Source: Pinus tabuliformis
Taxonomy: Eukaryota > Streptophyta > Pinopsida > Pinales > Pinaceae
Direction: 5' to 3'
Length of the DNA: 64,000 nucleotides
Assembly (NCBI GenBank): GCA_031772625.1
Contig: CM062818.1
Coordinates: forward strand, 212,901,742 to 212,965,741
Position numbers and translations under genes: made by a program. How positions within the stretch are numbered: the first letter of the stretch is position 1; every line of letters begins with the position of its first letter. Below, in pieces: positions 9,991-21,364 of the stretch. A model generated the notes under the pieces. The model ran no database searches and was not told where the DNA came from. It saw only the letters and a list, made by a program, of their open reading frames with translations.

Positions 9991-11014
9991 AACAGTTCAA
10001 AACATAAATTAGAAGGAACAGAAAAGAGGGAGAACGTGAAGGGTTGGTTGGGCCCTAGTCAACCAGCGTGTTTCCATTTTAATTAAAGATGTTGCTCAGC
10101 ACTTGCTCAATATATTAGCATTCGAACATAAAATATACAAGGTAGAATAGTAAGACAACGCTCTCTCTCTCTCTCTTCTTATTAAGTCATAAATCAAATA
10201 CATACATGATTACAATCTAGCCAGATTGGGCGATAACAAAAGACAGGCCTGTTACCGCCTTCCTGGTTCTATCTCTGTTCTATACACTTACTTGATCATT
10301 CCTTTTCTAACTTGTCCTATCTAAATTGCTTCTTATATAGATCCTCGGTCGAAGGCTAAGAGGATCACTCATCTCGTTACATGCTTTTTGCAAAATTTTG
10401 TTACAAAAGATTGCATAACTGTTTACAAAATAAGCTTGCGGCCTTCAAAATTAGGTGTTTTAACAAAACAGGGCGTGGCTATCTTCAACGATCCATTTCT
10501 CCCAAATCTAACCACAACTACTCTAGATTGCCTTGCTATCATAGTTGAGACTCGGCTGCCTTCAGATGTGTTCGGCGGTCATGGCTAAGGCGGTGCAAAA
10601 ATAGGTAGAAATCAAGGGGGGTCCGAATTTGCTGCCAAGATTCGTGTCATGGGCACTGGTGCGAGATCTGATAATCGCGGTGCTGGAACTGGTGTGAGAT
10701 CCGTTCTACACTAAAATCAGCGGTCAAGGTAAGCATTAACTATTAAGTAACATAGGAGATATCGATGAGTTACAAAAGTAATTACAAGTAAGAAATCACG
10801 TAATAATAATTAATAAATGCTAAGTTTGAATTAAAAATGTAAAATATAAAGTAAATGTGAAATGTGTCATCATTCTTGCACTGCTGCAAGATGAGGGCAT
10901 GAATGATAGGTAAAACAGGGGTAAATGGTTATGGTTTTAAGACAGAAAGATGGTCAAAAGGGTATAATTTAGGGGACTAACAGTATATGGACATCATTTT
11001 CACATGAAGGATGT
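9991..11014. other. Unassigned sequence with a (CT)n tract
   Basis: No coding homology was recognised. A (CT)9 microsatellite lies near 10162-10179. On the minus strand a TATA-like GATCTATATAAGAAGC (about 10330-10345) is followed by leader-like sequence, which may be part of another LTR. Two copies of ACTGGTGxGAGATC lie near 10652 and 10690. Confidence 0.4.
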
Positions 11015-11459
11015 TGATGATTAATGCATGACACAAGACTGTGGAGTGGAAGTCTAGGTCGACCAATCTACTTGTGCTAGCCACCTCGATCAAGACCTAA
11101 TGTAGGGAACATTAGGTTACACTGGAAAGATACAAGAGATCGTTCAAGTGGACTTCCCTTCATTCCAATGTGTTATTTTTAGGTGCAAGTGGTGGGACAT
11201 CTTTGATTATATTAATGTAAAGGAAGACCACGATAGTGGGTTGATATCTATAAACTCTAGGAAGATTTGGCATGAAGATATGGAGCCTTATGTTTCCCCA
11301 AAACACTGCAACTAAGTGTTTGTTTACCCAGATGTGTTAGATATGGATTGGTGGTTTGTATTAAGACATGATCCTAAATCAAAACATGTTTTTGAGAAAA
11401 AAAGTGTTATCATGTCAAGAACCAAGGAAGATAACCAAGGTGATGACAATGGAGAGTGA
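11015..11459 (+). pseudogene. CACTA (En/Spm-like) transposon protein, C-terminal DUF4216-like relic
   Basis: The frame from 11106 to the TGA at 11457-11459 reads GKIQEIVQVDFPSF, VIFRCKWWDIFD, then VFVYPDVLDMDWWFVLRHDP, and ends in an acidic Lys/Asp-rich tail. The order is (Y)xGxIxEIxE, then FRCxW, then a DxxWxxV segment. It matches the DUF4216 domain at the C-terminus of CACTA (TNP2-type) proteins. One TAG/TAA-type stop interrupts it near 11313. Remnants upstream (TQDCGVEV, about 11025-11050) suggest the domain extends further left. No CACTA terminal inverted repeat was identified. Confidence 0.72.
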
Positions 11460-11530
11460 TATGTAATTGTGTTATTTCATCATTTATACTTTTATATGTT
11501 TTTATTTTCATTCTTTAGATAAGTATTTCC

Positions 11531-12060
11531 AAGTGTTGTTGCTCCCTCTGTTGACTTATTTGCTACATGATTGACATATAAAATAGATTCTTTTTATTGA
11601 ATGAAAAATGTATTTATTAATATGGAAACATAACTTTAAATTTAAAAAAAACATTATCGGTGTGCCAAAAACACATTCATGCACAGACTTTGGTCCTCTA
11701 TAAAACAAAACCGCATTATAGATGGTGTGCACATACCCATGATGCACCACTGTAAACTGAAAGGAGTTGGTCTTATGCATGCATAAAATTTTCATTACAT
11801 ATTTTTATGGGCCATAAGGATTTTGACTTTTCTTTTCAATCGTAATTATAAATAAAAGTTGAATTAATAAATATTTTATGGATGATAATTAAATGATAAA
11901 TAATGTGACGGTGATTAAGAGGCATTTGTTTGACTTTCAAATAAATTTGGTGATGCTTTTCTCTTTCCTATTTAGATTATGTAAAATAAATAAATATTTT
12001 TATGTATTTATAAGTAAATTACTTAAAATAGCCATGTATTTATAATTTCGGAAATAATAA
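11531..12060. repeat. Direct duplication, copy 1 (about 1.03-kb offset)
   Basis: Matched landmarks are GCTCCCT (11541 and 12578), GCTACATGATTGACATA, GTGCCAAAAACACA, and GTGATTAAGA (11911 and 12941). AGATTATGTAAAATAAAT in this copy matches AGACTATGTAAAATAAAT in the other. The copies are diverged and gapped. This copy starts about 70 bp after the CACTA ORF ends. Confidence 0.7.
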
Positions 12061-12127
12061 GTGATGAGGCTACATAATAAGGTGTTGCGTGTGATATATT
12101 ATTAAAATATATCCTACCTAAAATGAT

Positions 12128-12201
12128 CATTGAAGGTCACGAGCCCAATCCATATACATCATGTCATTGAAAGTCACAATCCTAATCCATATACATCATG
12201 T
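12128..12201. repeat. 37-bp tandem repeat, two copies
   Basis: CATTGAAGGTCAC...ATCATGT (12128-12164) is followed immediately by CATTGAAAGTCAC...ATCATGT (12165-12201), both containing AATCCATATACATCATGT. Confidence 0.8.
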
Positions 12202-12564
12202 CATTTATTTGACATGCATCAATTGTACTATACGATAGTGGCATGAAAGGAATGCCTGTAAGTTTTTATGGTGTTTGGTGTGTGACCGATAAGACCCATG
12301 AAACCCTAATATGATATCTTTTCTTCGTACCACTTCCTTCGGATTTCACTCTTATTTTACCATTTGAACTGACAGTTTTTAACAAAGTATAAAATTTTCA
12401 ATGCTCCATTTCTGAAATCGATGATGCCATGGCGTTTTGTAGCTGAGACTTCTAAGATCTAAGTAAGACACCTTGATTGCGTAGTGTAGGGAAAAAATTA
12501 GGCGTTCTCCCTTTCTCTAGCCTCCCATGGTAGGACCATATTGTATGGGTCTTCCATTTTCTCC

Positions 12565-13090
12565 CGATCTCGTTGCTGCTCCCTTTATTGACATCTCTGC
12601 TACATGATTGACATAAAAATTTCGATTAAAAAAACGCATTTATGTGCCAAAAACACAGTCATGCATCGTCTTTGTCCCATTGTCAAACACAAACACACTG
12701 TAGATGGTGCACACATACCTATGACGTACTACTGTTGGTTCACAAATATAACTTTTCATAGCAGTGCTTCACAATTCTGCACCAGGGTGCATGTATAACA
12801 TTGTTGCACCAAGACAGAACATTCATGTTATCTAATGCACATACATAACTATATTTTTAAATATTATTAAGGCAGTTCGTTGGGTAAATATGATCACACC
12901 AGTGCGATCATAACATACCAAGTGCACCACATTTGTAATGGTGATTAAGAGTCATTTGTTTGAGTTTGAAATAGACTTGGTAATGCGCTTTTTTTCCTGT
13001 TTAGACTATGTAAAATAAATATCTATTTTTTATGTATTGTAACTTAATTATTTAAAGTAGACATGTCTTTATCATTGTAAGCATGATGTA
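12565..13090. repeat. Direct duplication, copy 2
   Basis: Partner of 11531-12060 with the same order of landmarks. The unit between them (about 1.03 kb) makes the structure resemble an old segmental tandem duplication next to the CACTA relic. Confidence 0.7.
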
Positions 13091-15159
13091 ATATTAGCTA
13101 GGAGAAATATTAAAAACATGAATTTTAGTGAATATCTTGTGATAATTTAATTTGTATTATTTAACTCATATTTATTATTAAAAAGAGTTAAATTCATGCT
13201 ATTACAATAGTAAATAAAGAACCAAAATAGCATCAAAATGTTAATTATATCTTTATTACTAGAAAAAAAAGTTCACTTGCCTCTTCAAGGGAGAAATTCC
13301 AATAGAGCAAATCCTCAACTACAAGTAACTTGATCACAAGCTTCATTTTAGATTTCTTTATCCTCATCGTTAGAGAGAGAAATTTTTAATTTAAATTTGT
13401 AAGAGTTGTTATAAAGATTAAATTTAATTTTCTTGAAAACCTCATAACTTTAGTAATAAAATAAATTTTATAAAAAAATAGAATTTTTTAAGTTGTATTA
13501 AATCTAAATTAATTGCACTGAGAGGGTCTCTACAACTCAATATAGGAGAGATGTTGTCATATAATGTTACATTTAACAATAGTAAAATAATAATTGAAAC
13601 TAACAAATTAAAAATAGTAATAAGAAAATAAATTAATGTTTCCCATAATTACAATACTTTAATTTACACCTTAATCTTATATAACTTTATATAGATAAAT
13701 AATGTACTGAAAGTAGAAAAAAATATTTTAACTCGTATTATGAAGAAGTAATGAGTAAAAAAATCTAATTGATTTTTTTCTACAAGGAAAAAATGTAATT
13801 TTTTCACATGACAAGAAATAGTATTATTGATATTACATTGTGTAATTCATTCTATGTTCCATTTACATGTAATATTTAAAACAAAAATATATTTATAACA
13901 AAGAATATTTTACTAACCATAAGTAAACTATTTCAACGTCCATGTTAAATAGCATAATTTTATAAATACTTTAAATAAGTAATTTAAATCGAATTTTTCT
14001 TATATTTTCACTTTAGTGAGAAAGATTGAGATAATTCTTATTCCATTAATAGTTTCTTTCTAATTCAATGTATGAGGGATATATGTAGAAATTTCAATGT
14101 TTAATATTGATTTTATATGTAATATTAATTTATAAAATATTAATAATAAAAATAATTAAATGTATGCATATAGGAAAAAGATATGAGGGGACATATTTTA
14201 ACATTTTAATACAGAGAACATGAATTATAAATAAATTATTTCAATGTACATTACATATATATTAATATACAAACTCCCTAGATATACCAAGCACCTAGAG
14301 GGATAAATTTCTTTTCGCTCAAAAATATGTTTGCTTTTCAACAGATCTGATCCCTCTCGACGCTTGGTAGATCCAAAGTTAAGATGGATCTAGGCTGCAG
14401 GTTGTAAAAAGATTACGACTTAAGTTTTTTAAATTTAACAATATATTGAATTTTATAAACCAATATTGAATTAGTTAAATTGTATTTTTGAATAATTTAT
14501 TATTAATAATATTTTATATTCAAATTTGAATGAGTTACACATTTTCATCCTTTTAAGAACTAACTAAATTATTTTATCGTAACTTTACAATCATAGTTTC
14601 AACCATACTAAAATTTATAAGTTATAAAAAATCTTTGCATTTTCTTAAAAGTCAATCGTTTTACATGCAATTTCATATATAAAAGTTTAAAATAAATTCA
14701 CCAATACATAATAAAATAAACATTATTTCATAAAAATAAACATCATGAATATAATCATCTAACAGAAATAAACATCATCTAAGATACACATTCGAATTCA
14801 CTACCATCATCTAATTATATGCACTTTTAGTAGCACATATAAACATCATTAGCTAGAACACAAATCTAATAATCTAAGAGGGCATCATCATCATCATCAC
14901 ATCTAAAAAAACAAAAAGATTGTAATCTAACCTCATCACCACACACATCCTCAAATTAATATAAATCTCATGTCAAATAATTGATATCATGTACACATCT
15001 ATCTGCAAGCACATTATATGAACACATCTAGCATGACCTAACAATATACACATCAACGCAAACATATAAATGAAGTACACAAACATGAACAAAAAAAATT
15101 CACCATACATATATATAAAGAAGTAAAATAACTACATCATGAAGTCAAATCAGTGCAAT
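13091..15159. other. AT-rich region without recognised features
   Basis: Strongly AT-rich, with long A and T tracts and no ORF of note. Nothing supported was found on either strand. Confidence 0.6.
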
Positions 15160-15499
15160 CAAATGTCTAATAAAACAAATGTAGTAGGGCCTACATCCTG
15201 GTCTACAGTAGAAGACAATTGATGGTCAACTACTGCCTGATCAAGTACATATGTAGAACTTAGATGAGGTGGAGAACTAAAAGGTGGTTGGGTTGCAATA
15301 GAAGGACGTGGTTAGTCTACAGGAGAAGGTGGTCATTTTTCCCTGTCGGAAGAAACATAAATCACATCCTCTAGCTCTAGCATCTGATCGACATCATCAC
15401 ACAACTAATGAGAATATGTAATACCAGAAGGATCACTGACACCCTCACAACCATGATATAATGGGGTGGCATCACTAGAAGCATCATCATCACCATCAC

Positions 15500-15531
<32 letters not shown>

Positions 15532-15620
15532 CCATCATCAATGTGGTAGTGTTTTTGGGGCAAAGATGTACCAAAAGAAACCTCTCTAGTAGTTGATTGT
15601 TCCCCGCAAAGGATCACAGT
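15160..15620 (-). pseudogene. Unrecognised coding-like relic with Asp-rich tract
   Basis: One minus-strand frame contains a run of Asp/Gly-Asp encoded by an (ATC/GAT)n microsatellite (15482-15540). It is followed by SSDATPLYHGCEGVSDPSG, then after a stop by LELEDVIYVSSDREK and a Pro/Ser-rich segment. The composition outside the repeat looks protein-like, but I do not recognise a family. It may be the tail of a decayed transposase; it could also be chance. Confidence 0.3.
15482..15540. repeat. (ATC)n trinucleotide microsatellite
   Basis: About 19 units of ATC with a few ACC interruptions. Confidence 0.95.
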
Positions 15621-15728
15621 GAGAATTGGTGTTGTTAGTGGACAAACGTAAATAAACACAACATTGTAAGTAGTGGAAACAAGGCATGCAGAAACATAAA
15701 CTAAACAAAGAGGTAAATACACAAACAA

Positions 15729-18700
15729 TGCTCAAATGGAGCAAACAAATCAATAAGATAATGGAAAAATATCCATTTATTGACTATTGGTAGTAGAGGT
15801 TGAATAAAATAGATGAATCTTAGACACTTGAAGAGAATCCTTTGATATATGGTGCTCAACAAATCCTCAGCAAGGGGGTTTATTTTCCTCAATCTCTTTG
15901 CAAATTTCTCCTCTCTCTCAAAGAAGTATGAAGAATCTCCAATGGTAGATTCCTCTTCTCTCACTAAGATGATGGATTACTTAGAAGAAATATGGCCAAC
16001 ATGCTAGTGCTATTCCTTTCTGTGGCTTCAACAATGCGATGGTGGTTTGCTCAGAGAATAATTTGGCTAGCATAACAATGTATCATATTTTGGCTCTCCC
16101 AGGACCCGTTATATAGAATTTTTGAATCCGTCTTCCTCCTCTTGGTTCATGCATGATAATGATACATGAGTAGGAAAATATGATTCCATTGAGGGCTACA
16201 TATATGCAAGGTGACTCAAATTTGATTGTACTGGATTGAGCTCTTGTAAGAGAACCAACCCCAAGTGTGTAGAGTGGTCCCGGATCACTAAGTCATCCTT
16301 TTTTTCAACTACGAAGCTTTCGAAGGATATTTCGCATGCATTCATTTATTGAACAAATAAACATGTGACCTTAATTATTTTTTCTTTATAAAGTTTGGAT
16401 CTTAGGAGATTTGATTTTTTAAACTTCATGATGTATTTAGTTGGAAAATGTTCACTTGTGCATTCTGTTGGACACCTTTTAGTGTCTTTTAGATTGTACT
16501 AACAAGTGTATGATTTTCTGATGTTAATAGTTTCCCCCTAATGTATGAGGTTAGGAGGAACTATATAGCCAAAATATGCACATTTTCATTTCTGATGGAG
16601 AGTTTGATCAACTTTTCGAGAGAGAGGATAATTTGTTGTGGAGATGAGTAGAGAAAAACCCCTTGACTGAGTATAAATGGTAACCATTATTTGGTGAAAA
16701 CCTACAATAAAAATGTGTATATACGAGGTGAGCATGTCCCATTCTCATTATGATGACTAATCATAAGTGATTACAGTCAGACAAATATTTGTTTTTGTTC
16801 AGTCAACATTGTGGTAGTTGACGTGTTGATAGTTGATGAAAATTGCTGACTCTCTTAAGGGCGCTTCCTTAATATGGTTCCCATATGCATAACAGAGGTG
16901 AATCATTGTTGATTGGGGTGTTGTGGTATTTATAGGTATTTGACTTTAGGTACCTCCCCCATATCATGATGTAATAACTATTGGATGAGATGCTTAGTGA
17001 TGTGGGAGTCTTCGACCAAATGAAAGAACTGCAACAGTAACTAAGTACGACAACACCTTGAAATGAAAGCTTTTGTTGGTCTCAACTGTTAAGGGGAATG
17101 ATGACATCAGTGGGAAACAATGATTCCCATTGTGCCACCTGAGGATATCCCTTTAAGGGGAAAGTATCCAAGGTACTACCCCTATCCTAGAATAAAATTG
17201 TTGAAGTTGATAGGAGAGGAGCATTAACCGCCCGACATGCGGATTCAGGGAATCAATATGAGATGTGAACAAATTTTAATTACTTGGGTTAGATAAGAAT
17301 GATAGCGAGAGCTGACGATATAAAGGGATATGGACAATTGGCCGAAGGTTAGAGCTTGATGTGGAAATGGTGATGGACAAAACATGTTTACTCATGGTAA
17401 TGGTCTTAGAGACAGTAGGATTTCTAGGGTGGGTGTAAGTAGGTTTTGAAAGCTGTAAAAAATGGAAATTGATCGCTGGTGAGGTGTAAGAGTCGACCAA
17501 GGGTGACTAGAAACTTTCACTAGGTAAAATACATGAATAACAAAAGATGTGGGTGGGAATATTTTTCCTAAAAAATCTTTGTACACTTTCCAAGAGAACA
17601 TGAGGGTGGTTTGGATGTACATGCATGGAGACGGGTGCCCCATAATGACAATAACCTGCATGGAGGTGTGGCGTTTTTTGCTAAGGGTGGGGGCTCCATT
17701 GGTTGGTCTCCGTGTTGGATTGGTGAAGTGGATGAAGTGACACAAATGGGGTATGCAATATAGGTGAATGATAGGCCAAATGTAGGATGCAGAGGTCCAT
17801 ATGTCTAGATCCATCGTAAAGTACTAGAGATGGCCTAAGAAATGGGGTGCATGTGTAATGAGTGTAGCATAATGAGGATAATTTTCAAGGCATGTAAGTG
17901 GGGTGGTTCCTGGGCCATAGTAAGTGGTCATGGCTCCTGTTAGTGAAGAAGGGTCTACAAAGATGAAGTGAGCCATGAGGCGGGGGGTGGTTCTGTTGGC
18001 CGACATAGATGTTTATCATATGAAAATGTGAGATGATGATAAACATAGTCAAGATCATGGACATTGTGGTTCATTTTGGATAAATGATTTCAGGATATGA
18101 AAATCTTTAGGAGGAAGCCTATCATGTTAAGTGGAGAATCATACCTTCTCTGTTGTTTGCTTGTCGGGGTGTTGGTCGAAGTAGATCATGTGCGATGTTC
18201 CTGCAAAGGAAACAACCAATACCCCAATTGAAATAATTGTACAAAGAATACATATAATGAATGTTATGAATTAAAGAACTGGAGGAGTACTTGACATGAG
18301 TTTTTGAGTGTGCGACAGGCCCAAAAATGAGTTTTTTCATTTACCAGAACAGAGAGTTCCATGATGAAGAGGGTGGGGTACTAATCCTTACGTCTCTTCT
18401 GCTTTGGTCAATGGATATCCCAGGCTTCTGTAATGGACCCCAAGAGATGGAAAAAATGGCGATAGATAGGGCTAAGGGACCCAAATATCACTCATTTTCA
18501 TTGCTGAGATGTAGAGGTCAGAGCAAATTTTCAGAGCTTTTCTTGTCGTTGCAGTCAACTAGAGTACCTGGGATACACACGGGGAGAGCCAGGTAAGAGT
18601 TTGTACCTTACTCCTCATCAATTTGGTAATTTTTAGGGTAGGTAGGTTGTACAGGGGTTCCATGTACGACATTTTAGGTTTAATTTCTCTTGGCCATGCG

Positions 18701-20207
18701 GGCGACTCGCTTGGAGTCACAGGGTCGTCGCGCAAACCTTAAGGATTTGCATGGTGACTCCATGAAAAAATCCTACTCAGACATTTACACCATGCATCTA
18801 AGGGGAGAAATGTCACAGCAAAACCCTACGGGGTTTGTCGTGGCTTGGCTAGGTTACTGTGTGATTGTCATGTGTCTGTGTGAGACACAGACGCGTGAAC
18901 CGTGCGCCTATCTAAAAATAGGTGTGCAGCCCTGGGTGCTTTGGACACCATGGATTAAGGGCTTAATAGACGCACATCCACACATTTGTTGAGAAAACAT
19001 ATGTGTGATATCGCATTTTTTAAGCACATAGGCGCACAACTATGAAAATACAAGGCTTTTTTGGATGTTTTTTTCCCTTTTTTGATAACCTGGGGGGTTA
19101 TATTTTTTGCTGACACATGGTATCCTAGGTGGTAGGATGATTTGGAGGGAGAGGAATTAGGAGTGACTGTGTACAGTTGTGGCTTAGGATCCAGCAGCTA
19201 GCCAACTGTTGATGCAGTGGGGGCTTCTGAAGTTCCTTCAGAAGCCCCTGATGAGGTCGTAGGACAGGTTTTTGTGTTTCTTGATCAGATGTTGGGAAAT
19301 GGATCATTAGGTGATGGTCATTTGGCTGACGGATCTGTGGATATTGGTTCGTATTGATATCTACTTTGTTACTATTATGCTGCTTCGTGGCGAGGCACTA
19401 CCTTATCCACTGTTCGCTGGGCATGTGGATAGGCAAAGGTAGAGGACGCTGATCACTGTGGGAAAGGACCCTATGAGGAGGGTTATATTAAGATTACAAT
19501 GATTTTGGACCTAGTTGAGCGAGCAACGCTGGCTATGATTATGATGCTAGTGGGGTCAACATCCCCTAATAGATGTTCATGGCCCCATATAGTGGTATTG
19601 CACTAGCTACAGGTTGGGCACTTCTTCGATTGGGCTTGATTACTACATCAAGGGATGTTGTATTAGCTTACGTAGGTGCAACACGATACACTCAGGATTT
19701 TCTACTATGGGAGTTTTCTCTACAACATTTTGTATGATCGGGTAGTTATGCTTCGTCTAGTTTTAGTAGTACAACCAAGGCCTACTAGGGACCCACTTAT
19801 GCATTGCTGGGGAGGTGTGATTATGAGTGCTAGGGGTGGCAAGGTTGGTAGTTACTAGATCACCACTATAGAGGATTAGTTTAACTCCAATCCTCAATTG
19901 ATTTTGGAGTTTCCCTATCACAGAGTGGACTTTCGGGGAAATTCGAACATGGGACTTCCTCAGGGTGATCCCTAGGGGCCAGTGGTATTTTTATTTTTTC
20001 ATTTGTATATATGTGTTTGTTTTCATGTATCATTATGATATTTTATTTATGATGATGTTTATAACATGCTTGTTTACTTGCGGATGCGGGGCCGTGGGGG
20101 TGACCATTTGCCTAATTCGTAGGCTATGATTTGAGGCATATGGGTGTTGTAGTAGATGTCCATGTTCCATAGAGACCAAATGGTGAGGCCACTAGCTGTT
20201 CCTTAGG
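15729..20207. other. Long stretch without recognised genes
   Basis: Short ORFs occur on both strands but none shows a domain. A moderately GC-rich patch lies at 18690-18990. A 15-bp inverted repeat (GGGGCTTCTGAAGTTCCTTCAGAAGCCCC, centre about 19230) forms a good small hairpin. The plus-strand segment 19130-19860 is weakly protein-like but full of stops. Confidence 0.45.
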
Positions 20208-20480
20208 GTGGTCCTGAGAGACCAGCGCAACGACATTGGTTCAAGATTGGTGGGCCCACCAGAGTGTGCCATTGTAGCAGCAGGAAAGGATGTACATCAA
20301 TGGCGCATGTGTGTTGAGGATGCAGAGGCATGCTTGGAAGCTGCTGAGGCAGAGCTACAAAGCTACCGTGATAACTGGGGTCAGGTGGAGACCCTGAATA
20401 GAGGCTTTCCTATCTATGGATGGGATGGCTTAGCGGAGGTCATTGTTGAGACAATGATATCACTAGAGCCGGCACACTGA
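20208..20480 (+). CDS. Hypothetical short ORF with helix-forming segment
   Basis: A 90-codon ORF contains CVEDAEACLEAAEAELQSYR, which would form an amphipathic helix, followed by a Gly/Trp-containing segment. No family was recognised. It could be a remnant of a retroelement Gag or a chance ORF; base composition is slightly richer in GC than the surroundings. Confidence 0.2.
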   Translation: MVLRDQRNDIGSRLVGPPECAIVAAGKDVHQWRMCVEDAEACLEAAEAELQSYRDNWGQVETLNRGFPIYGWDGLAEVIVETMISLEPAH

Positions 20481-21364
20481 CTAGTTTTGCATCGTATAGC
20501 CATGGCGATGGCTACGACTGGTTTGATTTTGGCTCCATATGCAGAGATTGGGCCATCAAGGAGCTAGATAGACTTAATGGTTCTACGTTTTTTATGAGAT
20601 TATGTATGTACCAGGGCAAGCACCCGTTTATGAGGATGCTCCCCCGTATTTTGTTGACTTATTTTTCCTGGTCGTGGGCCAGTGATATCTTTTGTACTCA
20701 TATATTTTTTGTTGTATATACGAGATCATTGTTTGGCATCTCTCATGATGTTGGATGTATCTATACTTCTTGTATATTTCTGTATTTTATTTGAGATGCA
20801 TCTTTTGTTGATGTTTTATGTACCTTGATGGGGTAATATATGTGATTCATGCCAGTATAGGATTTGATTGCCGATGTGATTAGTTGTATTATTTTGGTCC
20901 CTTGGTATATGTGTAAATGTGATATGATCAAAATATCTAACTAACCTTTGTGAATGCAAATATTTTTGAAAATGTGTGAATCATGGATGTGAAAGGTCCT
21001 ATTTAATTATGATACTACTAGTTGGGAATCAAGGAATACATTCAGGTGATAGATACCTAGGTGGTGGGCATCGTCCACGAGACCTATGATGTCATCATAC
21101 TATGCTTGATTGTTGTTGGTTGACCTAATACAAAGTCCATTAAAGAGACAAGGTGTCTGGTCAAGAGAGTATATGACCCGGGTTGTAGTAGCGAGGTTTT
21201 GTGACCATCAATATGCACTATCAGCAAACCCGTGATGATAAGCTTACAAAAGATCCATTTATTGACACGTGATGAGAAAATGATTTTAGAGTAAATTCAT
21301 GATGAGGTGATCATCATTAAAAAATAAGTCATGGTGGATACATGTCTACTCAAGCATTTTATGG
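20481..21364. other. No supported feature; likely 3' flank or LTR of the minus-strand gypsy
   Basis: This lies beyond the end of the integrase on the minus strand, where a 3' LTR would be expected. No LTR boundary or PPT was identified by eye. Confidence 0.35.

Noticed and set aside
15405..15540. Asp-rich or Met-rich peptides
   Set aside because: They are translations of the (ATC)n microsatellite; only the flanking relic was kept, at low confidence.
17392..17814. 140-codon minus-strand ORF
   Set aside because: No domain, no neighbouring support, and His/Pro/Ser-rich composition typical of random antisense reading; not supported as a gene.
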